The notes under the pieces: model-generated
Database searches by the model: none
What the model was told of the DNA's origin: nothing
The model's input: only the letters and a program-made list of their open reading frames with translations
DNA from: Flavobacterium lotistagni
Lineage (GTDB): Bacteria; Bacteroidota; Bacteroidia; Flavobacteriales; Flavobacteriaceae
DNA: 64,000 nt
NCBI RefSeq assembly: GCF_011392125.1
Contig: NZ_JAAJBU010000010.1
Location: forward strand, 1-64,000
Direction: 5' to 3'
Translations under genes and position numbers: made by a program
Shown: positions 56,403 through 64,000 of the stretch, in pieces
Layout of the letters: the number at the start of each line of letters is the position of its first letter
How positions within the stretch are numbered: the first letter of the stretch is position 1

Positions 56403-56729
56403 TTAGAGCAGTACCAATTCAGATACAATAATTTCAGTCACAAACCGCTTATCACCGTTTTTGTCCTCGTAGCTGCGGTATCTGAGTTTACCTTGGACGG
56501 CAATTTCTTTACCTTTTGACACATATTTTTCAATTAAATCAGCGGTTTTACCCCAAGCAGATACATGGTGCCATTGGGTTTCTTCTACTTTGTCACCCTT
56601 GTCATTCTTATAGACATCGTTAGTGGCGATAGACAATTGTGCTAATTTTTTCTCTCCTTCAAAAGTTTTGATTTCAGGATCTTGGCCTACATGACCAATA
56701 AGTTGTACTTGGTTTTTTAGTGAATTCAT
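56403..56729 (-). CDS. ssb: Short single-stranded DNA-binding protein, no acidic tail
   Basis: 108 residues from ATG 56729; an upstream extension to 56801 lacks family similarity. A complete OB fold: NQVQLIGHVGQDPEIKTFEGEKKLAQLSIATND, HHVSAWGKTADLIEKYVSKG and KLRYRSYEDKNGDKRFVTEII. It stops right after the fold (SELVLL), with no acidic DDDIPF-type tip for recruiting partners. It is therefore probably an accessory SSB, with a full-length one elsewhere (inference). Confidence 0.92.
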   Translation of the reverse strand: MNSLKNQVQLIGHVGQDPEIKTFEGEKKLAQLSIATNDVYKNDKGDKVEETQWHHVSAWGKTADLIEKYVSKGKEIAVQGKLRYRSYEDKNGDKRFVTEIIVSELVLL

Positions 56730-56856
56730 GGCGTTTAAAAAAATTAATGGTGTAAAAAAAGTTGTGAGTTTTGAACTCATGCTGCAAAGTTGCAGAAACA
56801 TTAGTTAATTAACCGGTAGTTAAACGTTTAATTTCGTTTGTAAGTGATTGTAAGAA

Positions 56857-56886
56857 TTTGTAAATGCAAATTAATTCCTATATTTG
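56857..56886 (+). promoter_or_regulatory. Strong Bacteroidetes promoter before the zinc-ribbon gene
   Basis: TTTG (56857-56860), an 18-bp spacer, then TATATTTG (56879-56886): exact matches to both elements and the best promoter in the window. Transcription would begin near 56893, leaving about 100 nt of leader before the ATG at 56997. Confidence 0.68.
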
Positions 56887-56996
56887 GTTGGCTTTAAAAG
56901 TTATACAATTAGGGTTTAACCTTACTTGGTCTGTTATGAACTAAAGCCAATCGATTTATATATTCAAGCCATAATACTATTTTAAAACTCGAAGCC

Positions 56997-57344
56997 ATGA
57001 AAACCTGTTTAGAATGTGATGAGAAAATCATCGGTCGTGAAGACAAAAAATTTTGTAGCGATGGATGTCGGAACAGCTACAACAACAAAATCAATAAAGA
57101 CCAGAATAATTTAATGCGCGCCATCAACAGCAAATTGCGCAAAAATTATCGGGTTTTGTCCGAGCTCAACCCCAAAAGCAAGCGGAAAACCACTAGAGGA
57201 AGATTACTCAACAAAGGATTTGAATTCGGATTCTTTACCAATCTGATGCAAACCAAGGCAGGTAATACCTACTATTTTGTGTACAATCAAGGGTATTTAC
57301 AATTAGAGAACGACACCTTTATGCTGGTCAAGAAAAACCAATAA
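56997..57344 (+). CDS. Small zinc-ribbon-like protein of unknown function
   Basis: 115 residues. N-terminal four-Cys site CLECDEKIIGREDKKFCSDGC (Cys pairs at 4/7 and 20/24), then a Lys/Asn-rich helical part (RNSYNNKINKDQNNLMRAINSKLRKNY) and a C-terminal beta-rich domain. The metal site resembles zinc ribbons of nucleic-acid-binding proteins. Nineteen bases separate it from the M28 peptidase gene. Its own strong promoter is visible. Confidence 0.78.
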   Translation: MKTCLECDEKIIGREDKKFCSDGCRNSYNNKINKDQNNLMRAINSKLRKNYRVLSELNPKSKRKTTRGRLLNKGFEFGFFTNLMQTKAGNTYYFVYNQGYLQLENDTFMLVKKNQ

Positions 57345-57363
57345 CCCCAGAAACTTAACCCAA

Positions 57364-59751
57364 ATGAAAAAAAACTTTCCCGCGCTATGGGCCACTTTGT
57401 TTTTAGTGGCTATCTTGGGGTTAATCTATTACACGATGATGCCGCGTGTGGTGTCTGAGCCCTCAGATTTAAACGAATTTTCTACAGAAAAATCACTTCA
57501 ACACATCCGACAAATGACCCAACATCCGCATTATGTGGGTTCGGCTAATCATGAAACTGTGGCGAATTATTTGGTTCAGGAACTTAAAAATCTAGGACTG
57601 AATCCGCAAATTCAGCAAGGCACAACACTCACCGAATGGGGCAATCTGGTCAAATCCAAAAACATTATCGCCCGAATTAACGGAACCAATTCTTCTAAGG
57701 CACTTTTGCTACTCTCGCATTATGACAGCGCACCGCATTCGTTTTCCTTTGGTGCTAGTGATGACGCTTCAGGAGTAGCCACAATTCTAGAAGGACTGCG
57801 CGCATTTCTGCATCAAAAAGCACCACACAAAAACGACATTATTATTTTATTTTCCGATGCCGAAGAACTCGGTCTCAATGGCGCTGCACTATTTGTAACC
57901 CAACACCAATGGGCCAAAGAAGTTGGTTTGGCAATTAATTTCGAAGCACGCGGAAGTACAGGCCCAAGTTATATGCTCATGGAGGTCAATCAAGGCAATG
58001 CTGCTATGGTCAAAGGTTTTTCCGAGGCCAATCCGCGATATCCGGTTTCAAATTCGCTCATGTACAGCATCTATAAAATGCTTCCTAACGACACCGATTT
58101 GACTGTTTTTAGAGAGCAAGGCCAGATTCAGGGTTTTAATTTTGCCTTTATCGACAACCACTTCAATTACCACACGGCCCAAGACGATATGGCGCACTTG
58201 AACCAGCCCACTATTGCGCACCAAGGTTCTTATCTGATGCCGTTGTTGAGTTATTTTTCTAATGCCAATTTACAGGAGCTCAGCACCAAAGACGACCGGG
58301 TTTATTTCAACACACCGCTTAATTTTATAAGCTATCCGTTTGGTTGGATTATGCCGATGGCCATTGGTGCATTAGTATTGTTCTTGTTATTATTGGTGGT
58401 TGGTTTTGGAAAAAAAGTGTTGCTGGGCAAAGAAATTGGCAAAGGGTTTTTATACTTCTTCGCTGCGATTCTCAGCGTTGGGCTTTGTAACTATTTTGGA
58501 TGGCAATTACTGTTGAAAATTTATCCGCAATACACTGACATTCTTCAGGGTTTTACCTACAACGGACATTATTATTTGGCCGCTTTTGGCTTTGTCAACC
58601 TTGCAGTTGGTTTCATTTTTTATGGAAACGCGAAATCAGTAACGGTCAATTTTAATCGAATGATTGCTCCGCTTTTTGTGTGGATATTAATCAATTTTGG
58701 GATTGCTTTTTATTTGCCAGGAGCTGGATTTTTTGTAATTCCGATATATTTCTGTTTGTTGATGCTGATGTATTTTATAGTAACCCAGCGTACGAATTTG
58801 GCTGTGAATTTAGTCTTGTCAGTGCCTGCTTTGGTGATTTTTGTTCCGTTTATCACACAGTTTCCGATAGGTCTAGGGCTAAAGATGCTTGCCGCTAGTG
58901 CTGCATTGACCCTACTGGTTTTCGCTTTGTTAATTCCTGTTTTTGGGTTGTTTGCGCCGAAACGAATTTGGACGACCTTGTTTTTATTGCTCTCGATTGT
59001 ATTCCTTACTTTGGCACATTTCAAGTCTGATTATGAGTCAGGAAAAGCCAAGCCCAATAGTTTGGTGTATTGGTTCAACGCCGATTCGAATCAGGCTTTT
59101 TGGGCAACTTACGATGAAAACCTAGACGATTTTACTCAAAAGTATTTAGGGAAAAATCCAGCACCGGCTACAGCTTTACAAAAGAATTCGCTTTTTAGTA
59201 AATACGATTCCCAGTTTACATTTATGAAAAAGGCTTCGATGAAAGCCATCGCAAAACCTACCATAGATTTTCTGAAAGATTCAGTGGTTGGGCCATGGCG
59301 TTATCTTAAAATCAAAATCACACCCAACCGAAAAGTGAACCGGTACGATATTTTAGCCGATGAGAAAATGGCCATTCATAACCTGCGTGCCAATCAGGTA
59401 AAAGCCATCGGGCAAAAAGGCTCGCTTTACCCAAGAACAACTTCGCGGGTTTTGAGTTATTATGTGGTAGATAACGAACCTTTGGAACTCGAATTTAGCA
59501 TCGCTTCGCAAGCTGTTCTGGAGATGAATCTCATCGAAAGTTCATTCGATTTGATGCAAAACCCTGTCTTCGAAATGACCCAACGGGCTTCATGGATGAT
59601 GCCTAAACCTTTTGTACTGACCGATGCGGTTTGTTTGCAGCAAAAAATCAAGCCGTCGCAAAAACCTAAAACAGAAATCTTAACCGTACCTGCAATTCGG
59701 TTACAAAATGATACCGTTGTTTCGGTCATCGACACCGTTAAAATCAAATAA
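57364..59751 (+). CDS. M28-family membrane-anchored aminopeptidase
   Basis: 795 residues. One N-terminal anchor helix, then the M28 peptidase domain (about 35-290) with zinc-site segments LSHYDSAPHS, GASDDASGVA, FSDAEELGLNG and HYHTAQDDMAHL-like. The centre (about 325-560) is eight or nine membrane helices; a soluble domain of about 200 residues follows. The architecture resembles eukaryotic vacuolar membrane proteases (Pff1). The catalytic part should be periplasmic. TAATG overlap with the next gene. Confidence 0.88.
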   Translation: MKKNFPALWATLFLVAILGLIYYTMMPRVVSEPSDLNEFSTEKSLQHIRQMTQHPHYVGSANHETVANYLVQELKNLGLNPQIQQGTTLTEWGNLVKSKNIIARINGTNSSKALLLLSHYDSAPHSFSFGASDDASGVATILEGLRAFLHQKAPHKNDIIILFSDAEELGLNGAALFVTQHQWAKEVGLAINFEARGSTGPSYMLMEVNQGNAAMVKGFSEANPRYPVSNSLMYSIYKMLPNDTDLTVFREQGQIQGFNFAFIDNHFNYHTAQDDMAHLNQPTIAHQGSYLMPLLSYFSNANLQELSTKDDRVYFNTPLNFISYPFGWIMPMAIGALVLFLLLLVVGFGKKVLLGKEIGKGFLYFFAAILSVGLCNYFGWQLLLKIYPQYTDILQGFTYNGHYYLAAFGFVNLAVGFIFYGNAKSVTVNFNRMIAPLFVWILINFGIAFYLPGAGFFVIPIYFCLLMLMYFIVTQRTNLAVNLVLSVPALVIFVPFITQFPIGLGLKMLAASAALTLLVFALLIPVFGLFAPKRIWTTLFLLLSIVFLTLAHFKSDYESGKAKPNSLVYWFNADSNQAFWATYDENLDDFTQKYLGKNPAPATALQKNSLFSKYDSQFTFMKKASMKAIAKPTIDFLKDSVVGPWRYLKIKITPNRKVNRYDILADEKMAIHNLRANQVKAIGQKGSLYPRTTSRVLSYYVVDNEPLELEFSIASQAVLEMNLIESSFDLMQNPVFEMTQRASWMMPKPFVLTDAVCLQQKIKPSQKPKTEILTVPAIRLQNDTVVSVIDTVKIK

Positions 59752-60557
59752 TGTTGAAAAAACAAATCAGCATACTCGGTTGCGGTTGGCTCGGATTTCC
59801 TTTAGCAGAAGCCTTGCTCAGCGAAGGTTACTTGATTCACGGAGCGACTACTTCAGAAAGTAAAATGGTCAAGCTTGAAACCAGCGGCATCCAACCTTTT
59901 CAAATCGAAGTAGGTGCTGATCAAATCAAAGGCGATATCCAGTCTTTCTTAAATTCATCCGAAATTCTTATCGTTAATATACCGCCGCGCAGAAACTATG
60001 GCAACAAGGATTATTCGCAAAAGGCCAGACAAATTAAACAGGCGCTTGAGCATTCGGCAGTTAAAAAAATTTTGTGGGTCAGTTCGACTTCTGTTTTCCC
60101 TGATCAGAATCAAATCGTCACTGATGATTTCATGCCTCAACCCGATACCGATAGTGGAATGCAATTGTTTGAGGCCGAACAAATTTTTCAGAATAATTTC
60201 CATTGGCAAACGACAATTTTGCGTTTCGCCGGATTGATTTCAGAACAAAGGCATCCCGTATTTCATCTCTCAGGCAGGGAAAACATCGCCAACCCACAAG
60301 CGCCAATCAACCTGATACATCTGCATGACTGTATCGGAATTATTAGCAAAATCCTTCAGCGCGACCTTTGGGGCGAAACCTTCAATGCAGCCGCGCCTTT
60401 TCACCCCAACCGCGAAAGCTATTACACCGCGAAAGCCGAACAACTTAACATAGCATCGCCACAGTTTAATAACGATTTGCCTTCGGTAGGAAAAATAATC
60501 GCAGCCGACGGAATAACTTCAGCATTAGGCTATACCTTTGCCAAAAAGCAGCTCTGA
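59751..60557 (+). CDS. YeeZ-like NAD(P)-binding SDR-family protein
   Basis: 268 residues. Rossmann nucleotide site ILGCGWLGFPLAEALLSEG, then WVSSTSVFPD and a C-terminal half typical of atypical extended SDRs (YeeZ/SDR5-like). The usual YxxxK pair is not evident, so it may bind NAD(P) without normal SDR catalysis. It starts in the peptidase stop (TAATG), and the next gene begins one base after its own stop. Confidence 0.84.
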   Translation: MLKKQISILGCGWLGFPLAEALLSEGYLIHGATTSESKMVKLETSGIQPFQIEVGADQIKGDIQSFLNSSEILIVNIPPRRNYGNKDYSQKARQIKQALEHSAVKKILWVSSTSVFPDQNQIVTDDFMPQPDTDSGMQLFEAEQIFQNNFHWQTTILRFAGLISEQRHPVFHLSGRENIANPQAPINLIHLHDCIGIISKILQRDLWGETFNAAAPFHPNRESYYTAKAEQLNIASPQFNNDLPSVGKIIAADGITSALGYTFAKKQL

Positions 60558-61481
60558 TTGAAAACCAAAATCAAAGAAATTATCGTCTCGAAATCACAAG
60601 CTATTGGCTTGCCGATTCTGGCTTTGTGCTGGGTGAGTTTTTTCTGGGGCACGACATGGATTGCCTCTAAAGAAGGTGTCAAGCACATGCCGGCAATGCA
60701 ATTGGTCGCTATCAGACAATTTTTAGGTGGTATTTTATATGTGGCTTACTTTGTTGTAAAGAAAGCGCCTTGGCCCAAACCTTCGCAATGGAAAACCATC
60801 TTGATTTTAAGCCTGCTGAATTTTGTGCTCAGCAACGGTTTGAGCACTTGGGGCGTGAAATACATCAGCAGCGGACTGGGCGCTATTTTAGGAGCGATTT
60901 TCCCGATTTGGATTGTCGTGATTTCCTTGTTCAGAGGCGAAAAAATTTCCAAAGGAGCCATTGTCGGGTTTTTGGTTTGCTTCGTTGGGATCTGTTTGGT
61001 TTTTTATGACCACCTGCTCGATTTTCTGCTGCCAGAATTCCGATTCGGTATTTTACTGTCTATGACAGCCACGCTTACTTGGGCTTTCGGCACATTGTAT
61101 ACCAAGGAAAAAGCGGCGAGTTTTAATCCGTATTTCAGTTTGGGTTTGCAGATGTTGCTCTCGAGTATTTTTCTCTTTGCTATTATCGGAGCATCAGGAA
61201 CGACCATTCCGTTGGGTAAAATTCCGGCGGTATCTTGGTGGTCGATTACTTATTTGGTTGTGATTGGTTCGGTGCTCACCTTTGTGGCGTTTATTTACAC
61301 ATTACAAAAACTTCCAGCAGAAATCAGTAGTATTTATGCTTACATCAATCCGATTGTAGCAGTAATTTTAGGAGCGATACTTTTTGACGAAGCCTTAACG
61401 CCACTGATAATTGTAGGTGGTGCAGTGGTGCTCTGCGGGCTCTATGTGGTCAATCAGGCGATGCGAAAAAAGAAGTTATAA
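60558..61481 (+). CDS. EamA/DMT-family transporter
   Basis: 307 residues from TTG 60558, directly after the previous stop. Ten membrane helices in two five-helix EamA repeats (LCWVSFFWGTTWIASKEG ... VSIYAYINPIVAVILGA). Exporter of small metabolites in the inner membrane; substrate unknown. Last gene of the 57364-61481 unit, followed by a bidirectional terminator. Confidence 0.9.
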   Translation: MKTKIKEIIVSKSQAIGLPILALCWVSFFWGTTWIASKEGVKHMPAMQLVAIRQFLGGILYVAYFVVKKAPWPKPSQWKTILILSLLNFVLSNGLSTWGVKYISSGLGAILGAIFPIWIVVISLFRGEKISKGAIVGFLVCFVGICLVFYDHLLDFLLPEFRFGILLSMTATLTWAFGTLYTKEKAASFNPYFSLGLQMLLSSIFLFAIIGASGTTIPLGKIPAVSWWSITYLVVIGSVLTFVAFIYTLQKLPAEISSIYAYINPIVAVILGAILFDEALTPLIIVGGAVVLCGLYVVNQAMRKKKL

Positions 61482-61485
61482 TAAA

Positions 61486-61514
61486 AAATCCCGCCTAAAC
61501 ATATGACGGGATTT
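61486..61514. terminator. Bidirectional terminator between EamA and pepO
   Basis: AAATCCCG (61486-61493) pairs with CGGGATTT (61507-61514) around a 13-nt loop, with A-rich DNA on the left. It sits between two convergent genes and could serve both. Confidence 0.72.
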
Positions 61515-61522
61515 GAATTCAA

Positions 61523-63577
61523 TTACCAGATTTTTACTCGTTTACTTGGTTCGAGGTAGAGCTTGTCGCCTTTCTTGATATCAAAGGCTTTATAAAACGC
61601 ATCAATATTTTGTAAAGGCACATAACCTCTGTATTGGTCAGGCGAATGCGGATCGGTTTTTACTTGCGTTTTGATCGATTCTTCACGGGTTTTGGCTCGC
61701 CATGCTCTAGTCCAAGAAATAAAGAAACGTTGCTCAGGAGTGTAACCATCGATTAGTCCGGGGTTTTTGGAAGATTTCAGATACAATTGTAAACCGTCAT
61801 AAGCAGCATTGACTCCGCCCAAATCACCAATATTTTCGCCCAAGGTGAATTTGCCATCGACATGAACACCAGGATAAGGTTCTAGTGCGCTGTACTGATC
61901 GGCTAGGGCACCGCCGAGTTCGGTAAATTTTTTCAAATCTTCCTCGGTCCACCAATCTGATAAATTACCTTGCGCATTGTAACGCGAACCAGAATCGTCA
62001 AAACCATGTGAAATTTCGTGACCAATCACAGCGCCAATAGCTCCATAATTTAACGCTTCATCTACACGGTAATCATACATAGGTGCTTGAAGTATTGCCG
62101 CTGGGAAAACAATCTCGTTGTAGGAAGGATTGTAATAAGCATTCACGGTTTGAGGTGCCATGAACCATTCGGTTTTATCAACGGGTTTGTTGAGCTTATC
62201 AATTTGGTTGTTGAAATTCCAACGCGCGAGGTTGTTCGAGTTTTCAAAGAAACTACCGCCTTCTGAAGCCGCTGTAATTTGCAATTTGGAATAATCTTTC
62301 CAGTTGTCAGGATAGCCTACTTTAATAATCATCTTGTCAATTTTTTCCTGTGCTTTTACTTTTGTAGCAGCCGACATCCAAGATAGGTTGTCGATTCTGG
62401 TTTTATATGCAGTAATGATATTTTTAATCATGCTTTCTGCTTTATTTTTTGCTTCGGCAGGAAACATTTTCTCTACATACAATTTACCCAAAGCTTGCCC
62501 GATCGAACTATTTACGGTTTGTAAAGCTCGTTCATCAAGGGGTCGTCTTTTTTGGATGCCATTGAGCGTTTTTCCGTAAAAGTCAAAATTGGCTTCTGCT
62601 ATTGCATCGGAAAGTTGCCCGGCGGTGCGGTTGAGTATAACCCATCGCATGTAAGCCTTCCAAGCATCGAGCTGGTTTTCTGTCAGGATATTGTGCAAGG
62701 CAGTCATATATCTGGGCTGGGTTACAATAACCGAATTCAGATTGGTAATTCCTAAAGCAGTAAAGTATGCATTCCAATTGATGGCTGGAGTGAGTTTTTG
62801 TAACTCAGTAACGGTCATTGGGTTGTATTGTTTACGGCTGTCGCGACGTTCTACACGATCCAATCTAGGCTGAGACATGGCGGTCTCCAATGCAAGAATC
62901 TTTTCTGCTGCAACTGAGTTGGCTTTCATATCTGGATTCAAAAAGCCCAGCATTCGTGTTAGGTGCAACACATATTTAGCTCTTTTGTCTTTGGATTCCT
63001 TATCGTCTGCTATATAATAATCGCGATCGGGCAAACCGAGTTTTCCAGGAGCAATATTGACCGAATTCTTATTACTGTCTTTGTCATCGGCGCCAATGTA
63101 CATGGCAAAAAAACCGATGCCACCCAGAGGCTCCATTTCGGTAATTAGGGTTTGAAGATCTTGAAGGTTTTTTACCGCGTCAATCTTTGCTAGATATGGT
63201 TTTATAGGGTCAATTCCTTGTTTGTTGCGAGTCAAGGTGTCCATTACCGAAGTATATAAATTGATGGCTTTTCCTTGGTCAGTGTTGGAAGCATATTTTC
63301 CGCTGGCAGTGGCTTCCTTCAAGATTTTAGCCACCTCTTTATTGGTGTTCTCGTAGATTTCGGTCATGGTTCCCCAAGAAGTTTTGTCGCTCGGGATTTG
63401 CGTTTTATCTAGCCAACTTCCGTTGACGAAACGATAAAAATCATCTCCGGGTTTTACTTTGCGGTCCATGTCGTTGAGGTCGATTCCGGCTTTTGGGCTA
63501 TTCTGGGCCTGTACCGCTGTTCCTAGTATAAGCGCGGAAGCGATAACAATTAGAGAAGGATAAGCAATTTTTTTCAT
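61523..63577 (-). CDS. pepO: M13-family zinc endopeptidase (PepO/neprilysin-like)
   Basis: 684 residues. Signal peptide with cleavage near AVQAQ (residue 25). Zinc motif VIGHEISHGFDDSG with the downstream ENIGDLGG glutamate; also conserved VNAYYNPSYNEIVFPA and C-terminal TDPHSPDQYRGYVPLQN. Size is normal for bacterial M13 enzymes. Acts in the periplasm or outside, cutting short peptides. Confidence 0.95.
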   Translation of the reverse strand: MKKIAYPSLIVIASALILGTAVQAQNSPKAGIDLNDMDRKVKPGDDFYRFVNGSWLDKTQIPSDKTSWGTMTEIYENTNKEVAKILKEATASGKYASNTDQGKAINLYTSVMDTLTRNKQGIDPIKPYLAKIDAVKNLQDLQTLITEMEPLGGIGFFAMYIGADDKDSNKNSVNIAPGKLGLPDRDYYIADDKESKDKRAKYVLHLTRMLGFLNPDMKANSVAAEKILALETAMSQPRLDRVERRDSRKQYNPMTVTELQKLTPAINWNAYFTALGITNLNSVIVTQPRYMTALHNILTENQLDAWKAYMRWVILNRTAGQLSDAIAEANFDFYGKTLNGIQKRRPLDERALQTVNSSIGQALGKLYVEKMFPAEAKNKAESMIKNIITAYKTRIDNLSWMSAATKVKAQEKIDKMIIKVGYPDNWKDYSKLQITAASEGGSFFENSNNLARWNFNNQIDKLNKPVDKTEWFMAPQTVNAYYNPSYNEIVFPAAILQAPMYDYRVDEALNYGAIGAVIGHEISHGFDDSGSRYNAQGNLSDWWTEEDLKKFTELGGALADQYSALEPYPGVHVDGKFTLGENIGDLGGVNAAYDGLQLYLKSSKNPGLIDGYTPEQRFFISWTRAWRAKTREESIKTQVKTDPHSPDQYRGYVPLQNIDAFYKAFDIKKGDKLYLEPSKRVKIW

Positions 63578-63643
63578 TTTATTTATTTGGATTTGGATGT
63601 AAAACTAATGCTATTTTTTAAAAGGCCATAGGTCTTGATTTGC

Positions 63644-63651
63644 TACTTTTG
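63644..63651 (+). promoter_or_regulatory. -7 box of the SCO gene
   Basis: TACTTTTG, an exact TAnnTTTG match, 16 bp before the ATG at 63668; a T-run about 25 bp upstream could serve as -33. Confidence 0.4.
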
Positions 63652-63667
63652 TTACAAATTTTGAATC

Positions 63668-64000
63668 ATGCTAGATTTTTTGAAGAAATTCCGGATTTTC
63701 TTCGGAATTATGGGTGTTTTTTCGGTGCTCTGCATCGGGTTGTTTTACATGGCGCTGAAGCCCAAAAAGACATTGCCGATTTTTAACCCGGCCGATGTCA
63801 ACCCTGAATTGGTAGATAGTACCATGCAATATGTAGAGAAGTACCATACCATTGCCGACTTTTCTTTCACCAATCAAAATGGCAAAACCATAACCCAAAA
63901 AGATTATGAAGGTAAAGTGTATGTGGCCGATTTTTTCTTCACTACTTGCGGTTCAATTTGCCCGATTATGACTACCAACATGATGGATGTACAAAAGGCT
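63668..64000 (+). CDS. SCO1/SenC-family protein (3' end outside window)
   Basis: The first 111 residues are present; the gene runs off the right edge. N-terminal membrane anchor (FFGIMGVFSVLCIGLFYMAL), then a thioredoxin-like domain starting HTIADFSFTNQNGK and VADFFFTTCGSICPIM with the copper-binding CxxxC. SCO proteins deliver copper to the CuA site of cytochrome c oxidase or act as thiol reductases in the periplasm. Confidence 0.88.
   Translation, partial: MLDFLKKFRIFFGIMGVFSVLCIGLFYMALKPKKTLPIFNPADVNPELVDSTMQYVEKYHTIADFSFTNQNGKTITQKDYEGKVYVADFFFTTCGSICPIMTTNMMDVQKA

Noticed and set aside
1..64000. tRNA, rRNA, prophage or transposase genes
   Set aside because: Reading both strands I found no cloverleaf with CCA end, rRNA segment, integrase or transposase; a tRNAscan and a profile search would settle this.

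Overview
The window is a stretch of chromosome from a member of the Bacteroidota, almost certainly Flavobacteriaceae and probably Flavobacterium or a close relative. The evidence is a set of type IX secretion (T9SS) signatures (a SprE/PorW lipoprotein and two proteins with type A C-terminal sorting domains), -7 promoter boxes of the Bacteroidetes form TAnnTTTG, A/C-rich leaders without Shine-Dalgarno sequences, several TTG starts, and flavobacterial small families (DUF6341, DUF6427, DUF6168, DUF4254). The DNA is moderately AT-rich. I see no tRNA, rRNA, CRISPR array, phage or IS element.

Layout. 1-8655 (minus): two paralogous secreted CotH-kinase/lamin-tail proteins; the first runs off the left edge through eight exact-period 264-bp repeats coding for putative-Ig (He_PIG) domains. 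9000-21099: a lipoprotein, then a polysaccharide locus with a flippase, three O-antigen polymerase/ligase-like proteins, three glycosyltransferases, UDP-xylose synthase, the initiating polyprenyl-phosphate sugar transferase, and a convergent CapK-like adenylate-forming enzyme. 21234-26715: purD, DUF6341, DUF6427, upp, DUF4254 and a family 9 glycosyltransferase, separated by repeat-rich spacers. 26827-37207: a PaaE-like reductase, then sprE-bactofilin-atpZ-DUF6168 in overlapping order, then atpB-E-F-H-A-G without atpD or atpC. 37282-52148: acetyltransferase, second flippase, dut, mfd, threonine dehydrogenase, an L,D-transpeptidase, a PorT-like barrel, a secreted metalloprotease, YraN and an LD-carboxypeptidase. 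52403-64000: metG, ferritin, a Cys-rich miniprotein, HAD hydrolase, an ssb-HRDC pair, an M28 peptidase operon, PepO and a truncated SCO protein.

How the parts connect. SprE belongs to the T9SS that should export the second CotH protein and the metalloprotease, and probably the first CotH protein. The 9.6-19.8 kb genes form a Wzx/Wzy-type pathway: WcaJ/WbaP-like initiation, glycosyltransferases, flippase, then polymerase/ligase.

The least explained structure is in the spacers. An approximately 80-bp element occurs four times in full and once as a 5' fragment. Its arms change in a base-pair-preserving way between copies, which points to a structured RNA or REP-like element, possibly the Rfam Flavo-1 motif. 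Three of the four full copies lie next to arrays or relics of the octamer CACTAAGG, which reaches 10.6 perfect copies beside upp and supplies the upp stop codon.
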